A stretch of 64,000 nt of DNA from Apostichopus japonicus (GCF_037975245.1 NC_092568.1:13107501-13171500); one strand, 5' to 3'; positions 30,975 to 46,085 are shown, counted from the first letter of the stretch. The notes: generated from the letters alone by a model not told the origin. Made by a program: numbers and translations.

Positions 30975-33900
30975 CTGGAAAGAAAACAAATATACAAATT
31001 GCAATACATAATGCTGTTAAAAATTAAGTCACATCTCAAACGTATCCTTCGGAGACTATAAAAGTTCATTTCGGCTGCAATTTTACATCTAAAGGTCATG
31101 TTTCATAATCATTTGGAAACATCAACCGTTTCCATTTCTCCATTCATCTACAATCTCGTGCACGATGCAGATAAAGATGTACTGTATTTCATTTGAAAGA
31201 ATATCTTAGAAAAACTGTAGCAGAGAAAATACACAAATGAATGGAGGATAATGTTCTACTTCTATGATTATGGTTTGGCAGACTATCATACAGATTGCTG
31301 TACAAACCACTAGTTTGTGTTAAAAACAACTTTACAGTAAAATGTAAACCTAGCCCTCATGTAGGTAGAGGAATACACACCACAGTAAATGTAACTGCCA
31401 ATGGAAGACATGTAAATATATGCTGGTACCCGTATTATTTGTTTTATGAATCTAATTGTGCGTGAGAATGTTAAGTATTGAATGAACAAGGACTGCTAAT
31501 CAGCCATGCTATAGATCCTGATAGTACAGAGAACACACCTACCTACTCAAAGATATAGCTTATATTTGCAGATGTTTGGGCTGGCATTGATCTACAGTAC
31601 AGTAGTACTCATTTAAACTTGTTTCCATCTTTATGTGTCTAATACCTTAATTTCTCTTTTCTACTCTCCCTGATTCTTGACTCTAATTCTCTGAACATGA
31701 GAAACGACCTTAACTGAAATACATTTCATCCTAAGGACGACAGATACAAATAATGAATGAGAAATAGTTGCTAGACTGTACTGGAAGGGATACAGATTAA
31801 AGATGGAGTCATGTCCACTTCACATCGAATCATTTAAAAAATTAACATGACTGCATGGTCATCCAAGGGTTGCAAATGGATCATGAATGTTCAAGTTACC
31901 AATTAATTTATTTCTGTGGTGAGTAAGAGGTACGACATGAATTAAAAGAATAGCCCAGAGGTGTTACATCTTTATCATAGCCACAACAAACACAAAACAC
32001 CACTACACCAAAGAATATAGACCTATCATTCACAGTTTGTGAGAGAAGACGTCAGCAAATTTCCACAAGCCACCCAAATTATTTGTACTGTTTAAACTGG
32101 GGAGGGAGGGGGGGAAGGAGGGTTGGGCAATTTTCAAATGTCATTTTCTTTTAACCTGTAGTTCAGGTGAGTAAATGCTTTGGTGTAGTGTTGATAGCAA
32201 TTTTTTGTGGTAAATATGAAAGACCTCTGGACTGTCCCTTTAAAGTTTCAATAACATGGAGTGAGCTAAATGACCTCACCCCAAATAGTGAGGAGCAATA
32301 CAACAGGTAGATTCCATTTTACCAACAACTAATCATATAAAGTTGCAATTTAAGAAATATATGCAAAAAACACTGTATAGTTTGCAACAAATCTGTCTTC
32401 AAAACATCCCAGTCAGTGCTCAGATTGCAAATTTACTACAGGAAAGTTAGCTTGGGTTGCAGACAGTAGTTCTTTGTTAGAAACGGTTGGCTGGTCAATG
32501 AACAACAGTACTGTCACCATGTATATATGTATAGTTCATAGGATTTAAGTGTATTATTACAGTATATTGTGTGAAGAAAACCCTAGTGAGACTAGGGTAA
32601 GGCTAAACAAATAATTCTTCATTCTACAAATATTTAAAACAGAAGTAAACTTGCATAATTTTCAAGTATTGACTGGAGTAAATACACCAAATGTTGGAAG
32701 ACACACCTCAAAATCTACAATCATACCATCTGGCATGGAGATAATAAATCAAAGGCCTGAACTTTAGTTAATTTCACTAGAGCATCAAAGATATTAAAGG
32801 CAATATCCTTGATCACATTGAGTCCAAAGTATGGCGGGACAGTGAGCAAACGGCTGCCTCAACTACAAGAAATCCAGTATTTTCCCAAGGCTTGGAAATT
32901 GGCTTTATATCTTATTCTAATGTAATCCAGAATAACCTTGTGGTTTCTGAGGTTGCCACCCAACCACAAAATTACCACAAACCAGTTTAAATAGAATGCA
33001 TTGTAATTATATTGAAGTGCAACTCTCCCATGACACACACACAATCCTACAATCAAAAGAACAAACTTTGACTAGTTATTAAAGTATCCTCTGCTCTCTG
33101 GGTAAAACCCACACTTACCCAGGTCTTCATGCCCTCCTAGCTACTTTCCATTCGAAACGTGACCATGTAACCACTATTAACATGATTCTCACAAGAAACA
33201 CTTCAAGAACCACCTGTACGGAACACACAATGAACTTGCCAGAGAAATCTCCTTAAAAGGACAATTTAGTGATACCTATTGACGAACACCGTGGAACGAA
33301 ATGTTGGGACTTATTCTTAGTACACTGAAGGACAACAATAGAGGGGGGGCGTCATGCTTGGATGGTCCAGGAGTATAATATTGTGGAGGCGGGTGTTAAG
33401 CTGCTGACTCAGATTCAGGTGAACCTCTAGTGTCAGGGAGAATAAGGACAACAGATTTACCAGAACAGAAGAGGATTCTGGGAAAATGGTAACGGAGCAA
33501 TTGTGAGGAGATCAGAACACTGGCTTCTTCAGTTGACTGTACTGTGGGATAAATGGCAAGGACATGTGTGTCAGTCAGTACTTCTGTTTGTTTTATATGG
33601 GGGAGGTGTGGGTGCCTAGAATGATCTTCATTATAGCCTAACATATCACCCTACCCTTCCCACTCTTTCTTTGAAAAATACTTTCTGTGTAACTGTTAAT
33701 GCTTTTCATTCCTTAAGCTAAGTCTCCCCCTTCCTCAAAGATACTTCTTGGGGATAAGCTTCTAATCTATTTTATACTTTCTCAGGACTAATTTCCTGGA
33801 AAAGTACCTTCCCACTTAACAACCAAAAGAAAAAAGGGCAGAGTCTGGGAGAAAATAATCATATCCTCAACATACTGTATCTCTTAAATATATTGACAAT

Positions 33901-34014
33901 TGGTTCAATGCTCTTTTTGTTTTCAACAGTATCCCTGTTTTTCATACACATCTCTTTATCTTTCCATTGCACCAGTTGCTATAATTTAAAGGAGTTGACG
34001 ACATATTGCCTTAG

Positions 34015-34325
34015 TATATAACCCTGAGCATATCCCACATATTACCTGAGCATATAAACCTGAGCATATCCCACATATTACCTGAGCATATACCAGAGCA
34101 TATAAACCTGAGCATATTCCCATATATTACCTGAGCATATAAACCTGAGTATATCCCACATATTACCTGAGCATATATAAACCTGAGCATATCCCACAAA
34201 TTACCTGAGCATATACCAGAGCATATATAAACCTGAGCATATCCCCATATATTACCTGAGCATATAAACCTGAGCATATCCCACATATTACCTGAGCATA
34301 TATAAACCTGAACATATCCCAGGTT
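34015..34325. repeat. Minisatellite of CCTGAGCATAT units
   Basis: Alternating ATTACCTGAGCATATAAACC and TGAGCATATCCCACAT blocks, some expanded with ACCAGAGCATAT, about 35-50 bp per composite unit. It produces long but meaningless open frames on the minus strand. Confidence 0.92.
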
Positions 34326-37300
34326 TGACAGATGAGAATCAGAGTAAACAGATTAGTACAACGATTAAGCAAACTACCTTTCCAAATACTGTACATCATA
34401 AACAAAAAGAGTATGAAATTTGCTGAACACTTTGACAAAATTCTACTAAAAAAAGCTATGCCTGGAAACATGCTATACCGAAATATTTTTGTTAACTTGC
34501 CAAAGGCTATGTGCCTTTGAAAGTTGGAAAATTGTGGTACCTGCAACACAAGAACTGTACATAATACAAGTGCAATATTCTGTTCATTTCATATTAAATA
34601 AGATCCAAATCTCTGAATAACTTTGAATGTTAAGTAGAGCATTCCCCACTGTTTAATAAACTTCTATTCTCTTCTTCATAATTCTTTCCACATTTAATAT
34701 TCCTGCATAGCATTAATTTCAAAACAAATTTGGCATTAAAATTTTAGTCAAAACGAGGATTGACATTTCTGGTTTTGAGATTAGCCTGGATTATATGCAG
34801 AGATGAATTAGAAACATATAATGGAGACAGCAGATACACTCCAGCCTCATTAGTCAAAGACACAGTTGCCTGAAGCGAGAACGGTAAAGTTCACATCAAC
34901 CAGTTTGTACTTTATCATCGGAACAACAGGATTTTAATTTCCATTGCAAAACTTATGCATGATTTAGCAAATCAACTGTTTCCCTTTTCATGGTTGGCAA
35001 GGTTCGGCAACTGAAGAATTACTTGATGGAATAATAACAATTTCAAAATGTTCCTCACAGCATCATTAAACTATGAACTCCCAAGATTGTCTATGGACCT
35101 GCTTCAATACCACAAGGCTCTCTTCAAGACTGAAGGGGGCATGAGGGGGGGGGCGGTGACTAGAAGGTTGGAAATAGACCTCCACGTCTCAAAAACATAG
35201 GGAGAGAAGGCTTTACTCGGGATGCTTCTCTTCTTTTCATTTCCATATGAAACATTATTCCATATTAATTTTTTAGTCCATTAAGCTTTTTATATAATGT
35301 AACTATCAATATACAGTTATGCTTAATTTTGGAGTCTCCATGTGTCCACCTGATCTAGTTGACAGCAAAGTTCTAGAATGCAAGAGTTAACAGCTCAGCC
35401 CCTGTATTTTGCAACAGATCAACTTCTTTAACATGTTTATCAAAGCTGAAATCTTTTGCATGAACATTCTGCTGGTCAGCAGGTGAACATCCTTTCTGCA
35501 GGTACAAACACTTTCACAGGTCTGGTTCCGTCCCATTACTTTTAATTCTCTTACAAACACCAAGAATTTCATTTCAGGGTCCATAGCCTACACAATTTAT
35601 ATTACATGATAAAGCATGCATGCATCTAGGACAAAATGGTTCAGAGGCAAGTGCCTATTCATCTCAGCAACTGAGTTGATTTTAAAGTTCACTGCTACCA
35701 ATTTGCACATAACATGGACTCTCCTTTTTGTTTACAGTTCTGTAGAAAGTACACAGCCAATTAAGGGAATGATATGTCAGCAACTTATATCACTTTGCTC
35801 ATTTTCTAGTGAAATAAGAAACTGACATTTACTTATTGAAGCTACAATCTATTCACAAAACATCTCTTCCACTGAAAACATAATTTTTGATAAAATCGCA
35901 ACCTTTAACATTTATATCCTATTATCAACACAATGAGCATTCCTTAGTTTGAGTTGCTCACTCAAATAGAAAAACAAAAGGAAATAGACTGCAGCTTGTT
36001 TAGGTATTACCTAGTGATGATAATGCCATATCAGCATTTATAATGTATTCCTTATCCAGGCTATAAATATCAATGATTACTGATGGAATTCTCTCAGTTG
36101 TGAGGTTATATTTCAATCACCAGCCCCTTCCCACTACAAAAAAAGAAAATAATTTGAGCTACTGTACTTGTATTGTGCTGTTGTTTTGTTGTTTTATAAG
36201 TTCAAATCCAAACTACAATAACACATGGTACAGTAGTTGTTACTTATAACCTACAGGGATGATGATAAATGCTCTCCATGACAATATGCAAACCTTTTCC
36301 TGGTTAGGGAAGTAGAATTCTTTAACTATATATACATATACAGTTCACGTTTGGCCTCTGCTTTCTATGCAAAAAAGAAATATGTATTTCAGCACTCTTC
36401 AGTTAGTGGGTGTCCTTATTAAAATTGACTCTACAGAGGTTAATAAATATTCTGTTTTCTGTTTGACAAGTTCATTACCTTTTCTATTCATTGCCATACT
36501 CGTTCCAATGAACATATACAATACACTGGCTTTGGTGTTAAGTAACTGTGTGCTTGACTGCAACATAAACTTGCAAAAGGAAAGGTCACTAGCTCTGAAA
36601 GATAGAGGCATACATATTTTACCTACTTTGTCATAGTATTTGGGACACAATTTGATTGTTAACTGGGTAACCAAGCAGCAGTTCTCACTGATCGACTACA
36701 ATGGCCCTATAGCCTTATAGAAATAAGCACAGTACTAGTCATTGGTATTATCAAATATAGGATGATACAAATTGACACCAACTACAGAGAATGTTTCTTC
36801 CACTGTGATACCAGGGAGCTGTTACTGAGACTAGCCTTTTTTAGGCTAACACTGCAACATATGAAACTTTAATTTAAGGCTAGGCTACCTCCAACTTTCT
36901 TTTTCCTCTTGTGAAATTATCAGTTTAAACTAATTTTTTTCAAGTTATCAGAATCGGTAACAGCTTGGGTGTTTGCACCTATCTCAACTGGAACTTGGTA
37001 TTCACAATAAGCACCCTTGTGCCAGAATATCACCTATGAACTAATAATTACATATTCAAACAACCATTTAATGTTCTCCCTCTGAAGGAAGGGAAGCAGT
37101 ACAGTAGACAATGTTCAGCAATATATTGCTAAGTCCTTAAACTCAGCTATGTTGGTTGCACCTACTTATTGTATGTGGTCTGCATGCAAAAGAGAAAGTC
37201 TACGTACATGAGTCATGGTGCACTCCATTATATCAGGGGTGCACATATCCATGCTATTTATTCATGTCAAACAATAAACATGTAACATATTGATAAACCT

Positions 37301-39554
37301 GGTGTTGCACAAATAGAACGATAAAGAAAGCAACAATTTAATTCTGAACATTTTGTCATGTCAGTATATATATCCCCTTACAATGCAGCTCATTTGATTT
37401 TAAAAGTAACCAAATTTGTTCATATCTGAGTCAGTGATTGTTTGAAATTCTAGATCAAGAATCAAATGTCAGAATCAATGTTCATGATGTTTTATCTTTC
37501 ACGCAATGAAGTTATCTTGTGTTTATCCATTTCATATCAGGTAGTTAACAAGCATTTTACTGGGTATGTTTGATCCAGTTACTGCAAAGATAGAAGAAGA
37601 AAGAGCTTTCACTCTATACTGTGCATAATTATCCTGTTTGATATGACAATTGACTATAAAGTTTGAAATGGGTCAGCCATTTTCCCTCCCAGATCTTCCA
37701 GTTAATACTGAACTACACAGATATCATGTCAAGATGGAGAACGGCTGTTGTGGGTGTTTGTAACGAAAGGAAGTGATTCAAGCTCACTTACATTACAAAT
37801 CTTACCATGCATCCTGCTTAACTCACTGTGTGATGATCATTATCAACGGTTTCATTATCCAGTCATGATCACAATGGAAAAACAATGGAAAGAACAAAAG
37901 GGACATTCTTAAAAACAACACCTAATATTTACAATTATTCCAGCAGTGGTTTTATTCAAGGCAGCTAATATTGAAAAATACCTCTCAACCAACTTATAGA
38001 AATAATTATATAATATTCTAACCACAGTTAGTTTAAATGCAGTTTGTTTCACTAGTCTATTGCCATTTGACTTGACAGTAGATTACAAGAAGGGACTTTT
38101 TACATGATTATGTTTTATTTCTGTCTTCTTAATCTTCTTTATAACATTAAATTGTCATTCACATCATTTCACAGTTACTGCACGGCATAATCAAAAAATA
38201 TTTTTTCAAATGTTCCAACTTGTACGCATAGGAGGTAAAGATTGAGAACACAGGAATGATAACTGAAGTGGTTATGATATCAACTGGTATGCATATCGCT
38301 CAAAATATATGTTCAAATGTTAAAGTTTGTTGCATTTGTGTGACAACACCTGAACAAACTCTGTGACACCTATTTGTGGGGATAAAGGTCTACAAAAGAT
38401 GATGGGCAATAGTATTTAATCCAAAATAATAAAAAAAAACTCCTCTCAGTTGCACAGCAATCTTTGTTGGACATTTAAATTTATATCCCCATGACCTAAA
38501 TGAAAGGTTGGAGTCACCCAAGGCATGACCTAAACATGTTCTTATGTACCAATGCTGTTTTGATGTCTCATGACTGAGGTCCCAATCATCTCATAGCAAA
38601 TATGATTAGATGCAGTGTCAATTGACATGAAACACTCGATAGCCTGGGTTTTGACTTATTTCCTCTTTCTGTTTCTGTCATATGCACCACCATGCCTCTC
38701 CTAGTACAAATATTACATGTATGCAGTGCTTGAATTTTCTCCATGTCTGCAATCTTTTATGACTTGTTGCAGTTTGTTCATTACTTTGAGGGTAAACATG
38801 ACCCATGCCAGCAAATTGTGTAGCAAACCCAAGCATATTTCATGCCTGTTATGACAAGACAGACCATTACCACAAAAATTCCAAAATACTTAACAATAGT
38901 TCAGCCTCAGATCAAGAGAATTTGAAAATCCAATTAAAGTCAAGCAGATGTCATATCGCTACAACATGCAAGCCTCGAACCTTCAGTGAGTCAGTGGGGG
39001 TAACATGCTAAAAGTTACCAATTTTGCCAGGTTAGGTACAGTAAATAGTAAATGCATGATTTGAGTGGAAACAGAGAGAAACTTAAGTAAATTCAGCATA
39101 AATACAAAAATTTAAAAAAATCTTCAAAACCATCACTATATTAATACAACAGTAAATCTCTGTTTGATGCACCCAAAGATGGTTCATTTGCCACTTTCAG
39201 TTCAATCAAAGTCCAACAGAAAGAAACTAAACTCTTGCTTTAAGTTTTATTTTAGAGGATTCATGAATACTGTGATAGATTTGCTAACTGCTTGTCACAC
39301 CTCTTGAACATTTTGAAAAGTTTCCCATGCCGTAATTAAAACAAGAAGTAGCCTGACCAAATTCCAATCTCTGTTGATCCACTGTTCCAAAATTAAAATG
39401 ATGGTAATTAGAACTACTGTATGTCAGTGCTTAAAGTTGATAGAGAAAGTGCCAGGAGAAAGCTTTTATTAGACTTTATTAGACATAGTTTATTTTCTTG
39501 CTTTTAGCACTGGACTCTTCACAATATTGGCAAGCATTCTGTTACCAGGAATTT

Positions 39555-41388
39555 TTTATTAGTGTGGTACTGATATCACCATTATCGGTTTTGGCCAATA
39601 TCTGAAATCTGATCCTAGTACCTATCCAATACAGAGACCGATATTTCGAAACAGCCAGAATGAAGGTTATCAATACATACAATTGTGTTTGACCGATTAT
39701 GTGATAATCGGTTCTTACCAATTACTGATTAGTTCCTGTGACAATCGGGCCGATGCCAATTACCGATTATTTCATCATTTTCGTGATCTGGCCTAATGTA
39801 TGATTTAGTGTTATGCATGATTACCATCTTCTAAGCCAATACAATCAAAAATGCACATGAACGACTTAACATTTCACAGTAAAGATTAATGGAACAAATA
39901 AAGAAAAAAAAAACATAAAAAAAACACTGTAATACATACATGGGGCGCTGTAGGTTTATACTATGAGTCGCAATATTGCCATCCCACCACAGTACAGTAA
40001 ATGACAATGCTGTACAGACTACAGAAGGGGAGAAATAGTAGCCATTGGTTACGAATGAAAAAAAAAAGTTCGAGACAGCTTTTACAATTATTTATCAGTG
40101 TTGCAACTCCAACCTAAATAAATTGAAAAGTATATCGTACGGAAATAAAATATTTGTTATTTTGTAATCTGATATTGAAATATATAATCTGATATGAAAA
40201 ATAAAACAATCCCAAATGTTAACTTCAAGTTTTCAATGATTAACATCTGTGAGGGAACCCTTCCAAACGAACGTTGTTTCAAACGATCATACAGAGTAAG
40301 TCAATGGCGCTTCTCCATTGACTTAACTACATGTGGGAGAAATCACACACTCAAGTACCACTGAGTACTGACTTTGTCGCGCATGTTGCTGGAAATCAGA
40401 CTTGCTTTAGTAAGTTGCGGATAAGGAGTTCAGTTACTGCAAAGGGGTTATTTTAGCACCTATTGTACAGCCGTCAGGAGAAAAAAGTTGCTCAGGTTTA
40501 TAAATATGCGTAAGGACTGTCACCAAAATTGTTTAGGGATATTTAGGAGTATCTGGCGCCTTAATTTCATCATTTTATCACATTTGAAAAATCTTGGGTG
40601 CATTTTCAAACTGAACAGAACTAGCTCAATTGTTCTCTAGCCAGACAAGCCTAATGTACGTAGAACTCACAATGAGCAAAGCCTAGTCTTATCATTTTCA
40701 CTTTCCAGTTTTCACATACAGGGAAACGGCCAAAGTGGTTCAAAAGTATATTGGTTTCGTTTTATATTTAGTCAAGACAATAAATCTTTCTTATCAATCG
40801 TTAAACATGGATAACAGGAGGTTTTTGTAGATGCTAGCGACATTAGCGTATCCGGCTAATAACTTTAACTACCCCTTGTGTGTACCAGAACCAAAACGAA
40901 AACATTTTCTTCAAATTTTTAATTTCTGTAAAAAATTATATCTTACCATTCACCAGCTGTACTAACAACTAATCATAGCCAAACTTAGGAAGTGCTACAT
41001 GTTTAAATATTTGGTAAACCTATAAGCAAAAAATTGTGATACGCAAACTCGTTTCTCAAAATACAATCTTTTCATCAGTAATTACATGTTATAACAAATT
41101 GCTTCCAGATACTCTTTGCAGCTTTTTAAAAGATACACAATTTTTCAGCTGACGGGCATATTGACCACTGGCGTGAATTGAAATCAAAATTGAGGATAAA
41201 GAAATGGGTTGTTTAGTTAACTAAATCATCGCAAGTAAAAAGAAGTGGTTTTTTTGTGAAGAAAATGTTCGATATCTGTTTGCTGTTATCGGCAATGAGG
41301 CTAAATTTTACCGATACTGATATGGCGCCAATATTGCACATATCTGCTGATATCAATATAGCAAATGATCATCGGAGCAACACTTAGA
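39555..41388. mobile_element. Possible nonautonomous DNA transposon with ATCGG-rich ends
   Basis: The left end has AGTGTGGTACTGATATCACC and ACCGATTAT/CGGCC-type repeats up to about 39790. The right end has ACCGATACTGATATGGCGCC and finishes CATCGGAGCAACACTTA, whose complement AAGTGTTGCTCCGATG loosely mirrors the left end. No transposase frame and no clear target duplication. Confidence 0.4.
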
Positions 41389-41567
41389 ATAATCATTTAC
41401 AATTTACACCGCAGATACAAGTATTACTGGTTGTACTTCCAATTCAAGTTGTAAATTTGTTTTATTTTTTATTATTTAAACAACTTTATTTGAGTTTTGG
41501 ATTCATATAAGTTAAACTGCCTACTGATCCATGAAATCGCATGTCTGGATGAGATCTATTGAATAAG

Positions 41568-41862
41568 GTGCTGTGGCCGAGTGGATAAAGGGAGTGGCAT
41601 TTGAAGCAATGAGGCTTAGCGATTGGGAGGTTCCGGGTTGGACACCCAATCGGGTCATGTTAAGGTGGGTTTTTCATTCAAGAGCAATCTACGGTTTTTC
41701 CATCTGAAAATAACTTTCAAAATTGAATTGATTCCAAATTTGAGTTAAAATCTTGAATTGGAAGCCACCCAACGTGTTAGTTGTAATCCACTGCCCTTGC
41801 GGGCTTCTCCTACATTTTTGGTAGCCTAAGCATCGTAGACATAACTGCTGATTATTATTATA
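41568..41862 (+). mobile_element. tRNA-derived SINE (Leu-type head)
   Basis: The head has an A-box-like TGGCCGAGTGG (41574-41584) and a degraded B-box-like GGTTGGACACC (41636-41646), spaced as in a tRNA with a long variable arm. An unrelated body follows, ending GATTATTATTATA. The clover-leaf is not intact, so this is a SINE rather than a working tRNA gene. Confidence 0.7.
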
Positions 41863-43899
41863 TTCTGCAATATTTTGTATCTAGCCTGGGCGTAGATGCA
41901 CTTTTATAAAAACTAAGTGTCTCTACCCCAAATATGTAGGTAACTACAGCAAGGTGCTGGTCATTGGCTGGTCAGGAACTAGCGCATACGGTAAATTAGG
42001 TCTAGGCTAACTAAAGTGTAACTAGGCCTAATGTTAGGTATAACTTAGGCAAGGCCTAAACCTAGTAAACAACTTCATTGGCTTTAGCCTAGGCCTATCC
42101 TTGGCTGTTATTATTTGCTAATGCTTAAATGATGTTACCATTGGTCACCGATGGAATTTGCCACAGGTTAACAGAGACAAGTAGTACTATTGGATTACTG
42201 TTTCTGATATTTTTTTACAAGTATCATAATTTTTACATTGATAACGTTAGCGTGAGTCATACTCTACAGTAGTGTAGCATAGGAGCCAACATAAAGGAAC
42301 TAACGTACAACTTCAAGTATACAGTCAGTGTACAGCTTCAGGCTAATTGACAACAGTAACCATAGGCCTAAGGTTAGGCCAGCTTAAAATCAATCTGATG
42401 AAACTTAACGTTACTGTTAAACATAATTCTATACTTACGGAAAGTCTTGATAAATATAACCAGAGACAAACACCAGTGTTTTTAAACTCGACTGGCAGAA
42501 ACTTATACTTAATGATGAGAAAAAATATTACCGATAGTCGCGACGCATCAATTCAACCTTCACGCAAGCGTTGAGATACGGTAAACACTAAACTGCGTCT
42601 TGTTGAACTGTACGATCTATTTCACGTTATGTACTGTGTGAGTGTACAGCAGAATGCTCCCACTCATACTTATCAACACAGAATAGTGCAAACAAAAATT
42701 AATGACGTCATCACCCAACATACAAACTTGCACACACGCGGCTTTCTGCTCAGTGCAATGTAGGTTTGCTATGTTTACATCCTACATTTTATTAATGACG
42801 GGATTTCGTAACGCTGTCAAGAAAGCATTAAGATAGGGACAAAATATCCTTTTCCATAATCAGCGACGCGTTCAAACGGTTTCCACTTGAATACTTTAAC
42901 GAAATAATCATTTCGCAGCCCTTGATCCGTCCAGAGCTCGAGGTAGCGTACATGCAGAGGGTTACAATATAAGGAGTGTGTAGGGGGAGGGGTTGCATCC
43001 TTCTTAGATACTAGGTTTAAATCCTTTTTTGACACGATTTGACGTAAAGGATTTTATAAAGGAGGAGCTTGGCCCGGACGTCGTGAAAGCACATGACCAT
43101 TTAGTCAGGGACGTTACTAGGGTCTTGTGTTCGAGGGGGGAAGGGGGGTGGTGATGAATCATAATATTCCTACTAGAATCATAATTTTCTGGGTAGATTC
43201 GTAATTAAGAAGGGGTGCCGTATCGCAAGTTCGAAATTTTCAGCAGTATAACACGAATGGGTTGTCAATTGTTTCTACCTTAAAAATGCTATACCGGGTA
43301 CTAAGTAATATTCTAAGGTGCTAACTTATTTTTCTTAGGTTCTTGAGGGACATGTTCATTTTGCAGGCATCTGTACTATTATTATTACTAGAATTATTAT
43401 TATTTGTACCAAATATGGCTTGGTTTCTTTCTTGTTAACGAGTTAAATGGAAGCGTCACAGTACATAAATCACATTTATAACTTCTCCAGACGTTGTTAC
43501 ACCGTTGTAAATTCGATTCTGATTTATGAACGACCAAAATTTGACACTAGAAAAACGAAAGCTTTGAGTCGGTTAGGTTCATTACACAAATCTCTGTCCA
43601 AATTGTATTCAGTCTTTAACTTGACGAATATACTCAGGAATCTCTAATTTAACTAAAAGCAAAAGTGTACAGGATCAATTTCGATTGCATAAAATCCCAC
43701 TTTAAACGTCGGGTATGGGAGCTGTCATTTTGTAAATCCATGACGTCATAATGCCACAAGGATTTGAAACCTTAAGTTCCCTTTCCTTTTGTTTTTCTTT
43801 TCACATTTCAGGGTCGAATTGTTACTGTGACGACATTGAAACCGATGCTATCCGGTAAAAAGGTCATGTTATATGGTTCAATATTTTAGATTCAGCACA

Positions 43900-44260
43900 T
43901 GCAAGACCCATCTCCATGGCCGTCAACAGGTGGGGGACGGGGGGACATGTCCCCCCCCCCACTTTCAAAAGTGGTGGGGATATCATATCATTTGTCCCAC
44001 CCACTTTTCAGAGTAGTTATTAAAAAAAATCACATGCATATGCGCGATTTTCTATTTAAGGTCAAGAAATCTGGACTCCCTGGGCCCCTGCTATCTATCA
44101 CTTGCACCGTCATTTATCTCCCATTCTCCCAATATCCTAAATCTGCCCATTTAATTCGTTCGGGGGGGGGGGGGGAGACCATTCGAAAGTGTATTGAATC
44201 TTGCACACATGTTGTTTGTATGGGTTCCAAGGGATTAGGTAAGCCATACAGGTAGATGGT
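43900..44260. mobile_element. Transposon fragment with GGGGACATGTCCCC core
   Basis: Contains GGGGGACATGTCCCCCC and CTTTCAAAAGTGGTGGGG, the same pattern as 44880-44960 (GGGACGCGTCCCC, CTTTTTCAGTGGTGGGG). Open frames across it are by-products. Confidence 0.6.
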
Positions 44261-44339
44261 GATGAGTTACTATGTTCATATCACTACCTCCAGTCCCTTG
44301 GACTGGACGGACGAATAGGGGTGTAGGGGTTAAGTAATT

Positions 44340-44455
44340 AAGGCTACATGTATTCGCCGGATATGGTAGATCTTTATTGTTGAGTGCCGGCTAGGCGCTA
44401 CACACGCTCTGCGCGCGGTGCCTTTTTCTGATTATTATTATTAAAGTACCTGGGC
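44340..44455. mobile_element. SINE/LINE 3' tail fragment
   Basis: GTGCCGGCTAGGCGCTACAC and GCGCGCGGTGCC followed by TGATTATTATTATTA, a tail like that of the SINE at 41.6 kb. Confidence 0.45.
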
Positions 44456-44659
44456 ACATAACAACTGACGTCTCGCACCTACATGCATGCATTATATATA
44501 CCACTCCACTCATCCCGGAGGTGACGGCGCCACTTTTTCAATATTTCGTTTGAGATGGACGCTGTGTAATTCGTCTCCCTTGGTGTCAGAACGGCATCTT
44601 TCTACCAGTACTTTCTGTCGGAATTTAGTTTTGTGAGACAAAATTTCTCCTCACAGATC

Positions 44660-45460
44660 TGGTTCTGATGTAACTAAAAACGACTCAGGAAGGCCGTCTC
44701 CTGCGATCTAGGGGGTCTTATGTACCCAAAACTTTCTGGTACGCTACGCGCCAACCAATGGTGGCGCTCCGCTTAGATAGTATAGTGTCCCCCTCACTTT
44801 CTGAAACCTGCTGACGCCCATGCCCATCTCCATCACAAAAAGTGAACATTGTGACCGGAGAAACAACATAACCACTTGAAGCATGGGCGTAGATCCTAGT
44901 GGGGACAGCGGGACGCGTCCCCACCAACTTTTTCAGTGGTGGGGACATGATATATATATGTCCCCATCAATTTGTCTTCACCAAACGCTGCATTTCAAAT
45001 TCCCCTGTATTGAACTTTGGCGCAGTTTGATCCAGCATTGTGCAAATGACATGCAGCAGTTCTCATTTTATTATATTTATCCACAGTTGTTAAATATTGG
45101 ACGGAAATCGCATTTGCGGCAGTCTATAATTGTTTTCTGGGAGAGGACCCCAGACCCATCGTATACAAGAGTCTACTTGGATTATTTGTCCCTGATATTT
45201 TACTGCAGACGCCCATGTATTTCCCCAAACTCAATTTCTAAGCCATGAGATCTAAAATTTAAGGAGGTTTGGGAGCATCATTGGGTCTGGGAAGTGTTAT
45301 TTTCGGCGATCTGGGAGGTACATTTGCCCAACAAATTTCTTTTACGCTACGCGCTAACCCATGATCGCGCTCCTGTCTGTACCAAATTGACCAATAATGA
45401 TTGTTGCATTTATATATGTCTCCTTTCAATGCAGAAATGCTTCAAAAGTGAAAAATTCCT
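44660..45460. mobile_element. Related transposon fragments around the GGGGACGCGTCCCC element
   Basis: GCTACGCGC.AACC.ATG.T.GCGCTCC occurs at 44745-44775 and again at 45345-45375, and 44883-44960 repeats the core of the 43.9 kb fragment. It looks like two overlapping or nested copies of one family. Confidence 0.55.
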
Positions 45461-46085
45461 CATTAATTTTGATACGACATCATAATCGAAGGTCAGCTGT
45501 GGCAAGGTAAATGCGCAAAAGTTATCAGTCGATAATCAACTGGTAGTTTTGTTTTTTGTTTTTTTGGAGTGATAGAGTGACCTGTCGATTATTGAGGTAT
45601 ATCGACCGATAAATGTTGTTTTGTTGTAACTTTGTGCACAGCGTATAGTAGTAAATAAGTGGGAAACACGCTAGTCCTTGGCGTGTTGAGACACTTAGTA
45701 CTTACCGTGCTTTGGGGGGGGGGTGGGGGTGGGGAGGGGTTGTTTGTTTAAAGAAGCAAAAGATCCTCGCAATAACAACAAAAAGGTGGGTTTATGTATA
45801 TCAGCCACATTTTTTGGGTGAACTTTTACTCTCAAAGACAACAAAATACATCCCAAAAGACCAATCATACATGTTATTCGCAATGTACTTCTATGGTGGC
45901 AGTATATACATTTTACGACGAGAGACGTATTGTTTATAAACGGCTCTGTCTACGACAAGATCCGTATATCTCTATAGGTGACGCATCACCATTAATTGTT
46001 CTATTGACTTGCACACTAAACTCGTCACTTTCAAGACCTACCAAAGCATATATATAGACGTTTTCAACTGGCATATTCTACCCAT

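Noticed and set aside
34011-34549. Minus-strand frames of repeated ICSG/YAQVICG units
   Set aside because: Translation of the CCTGAGCATAT minisatellite; no gene evidence.
41568-41650. Working tRNA-Leu gene
   Set aside because: The B box is degraded, the acceptor stem does not pair well and a SINE body and tail follow directly.
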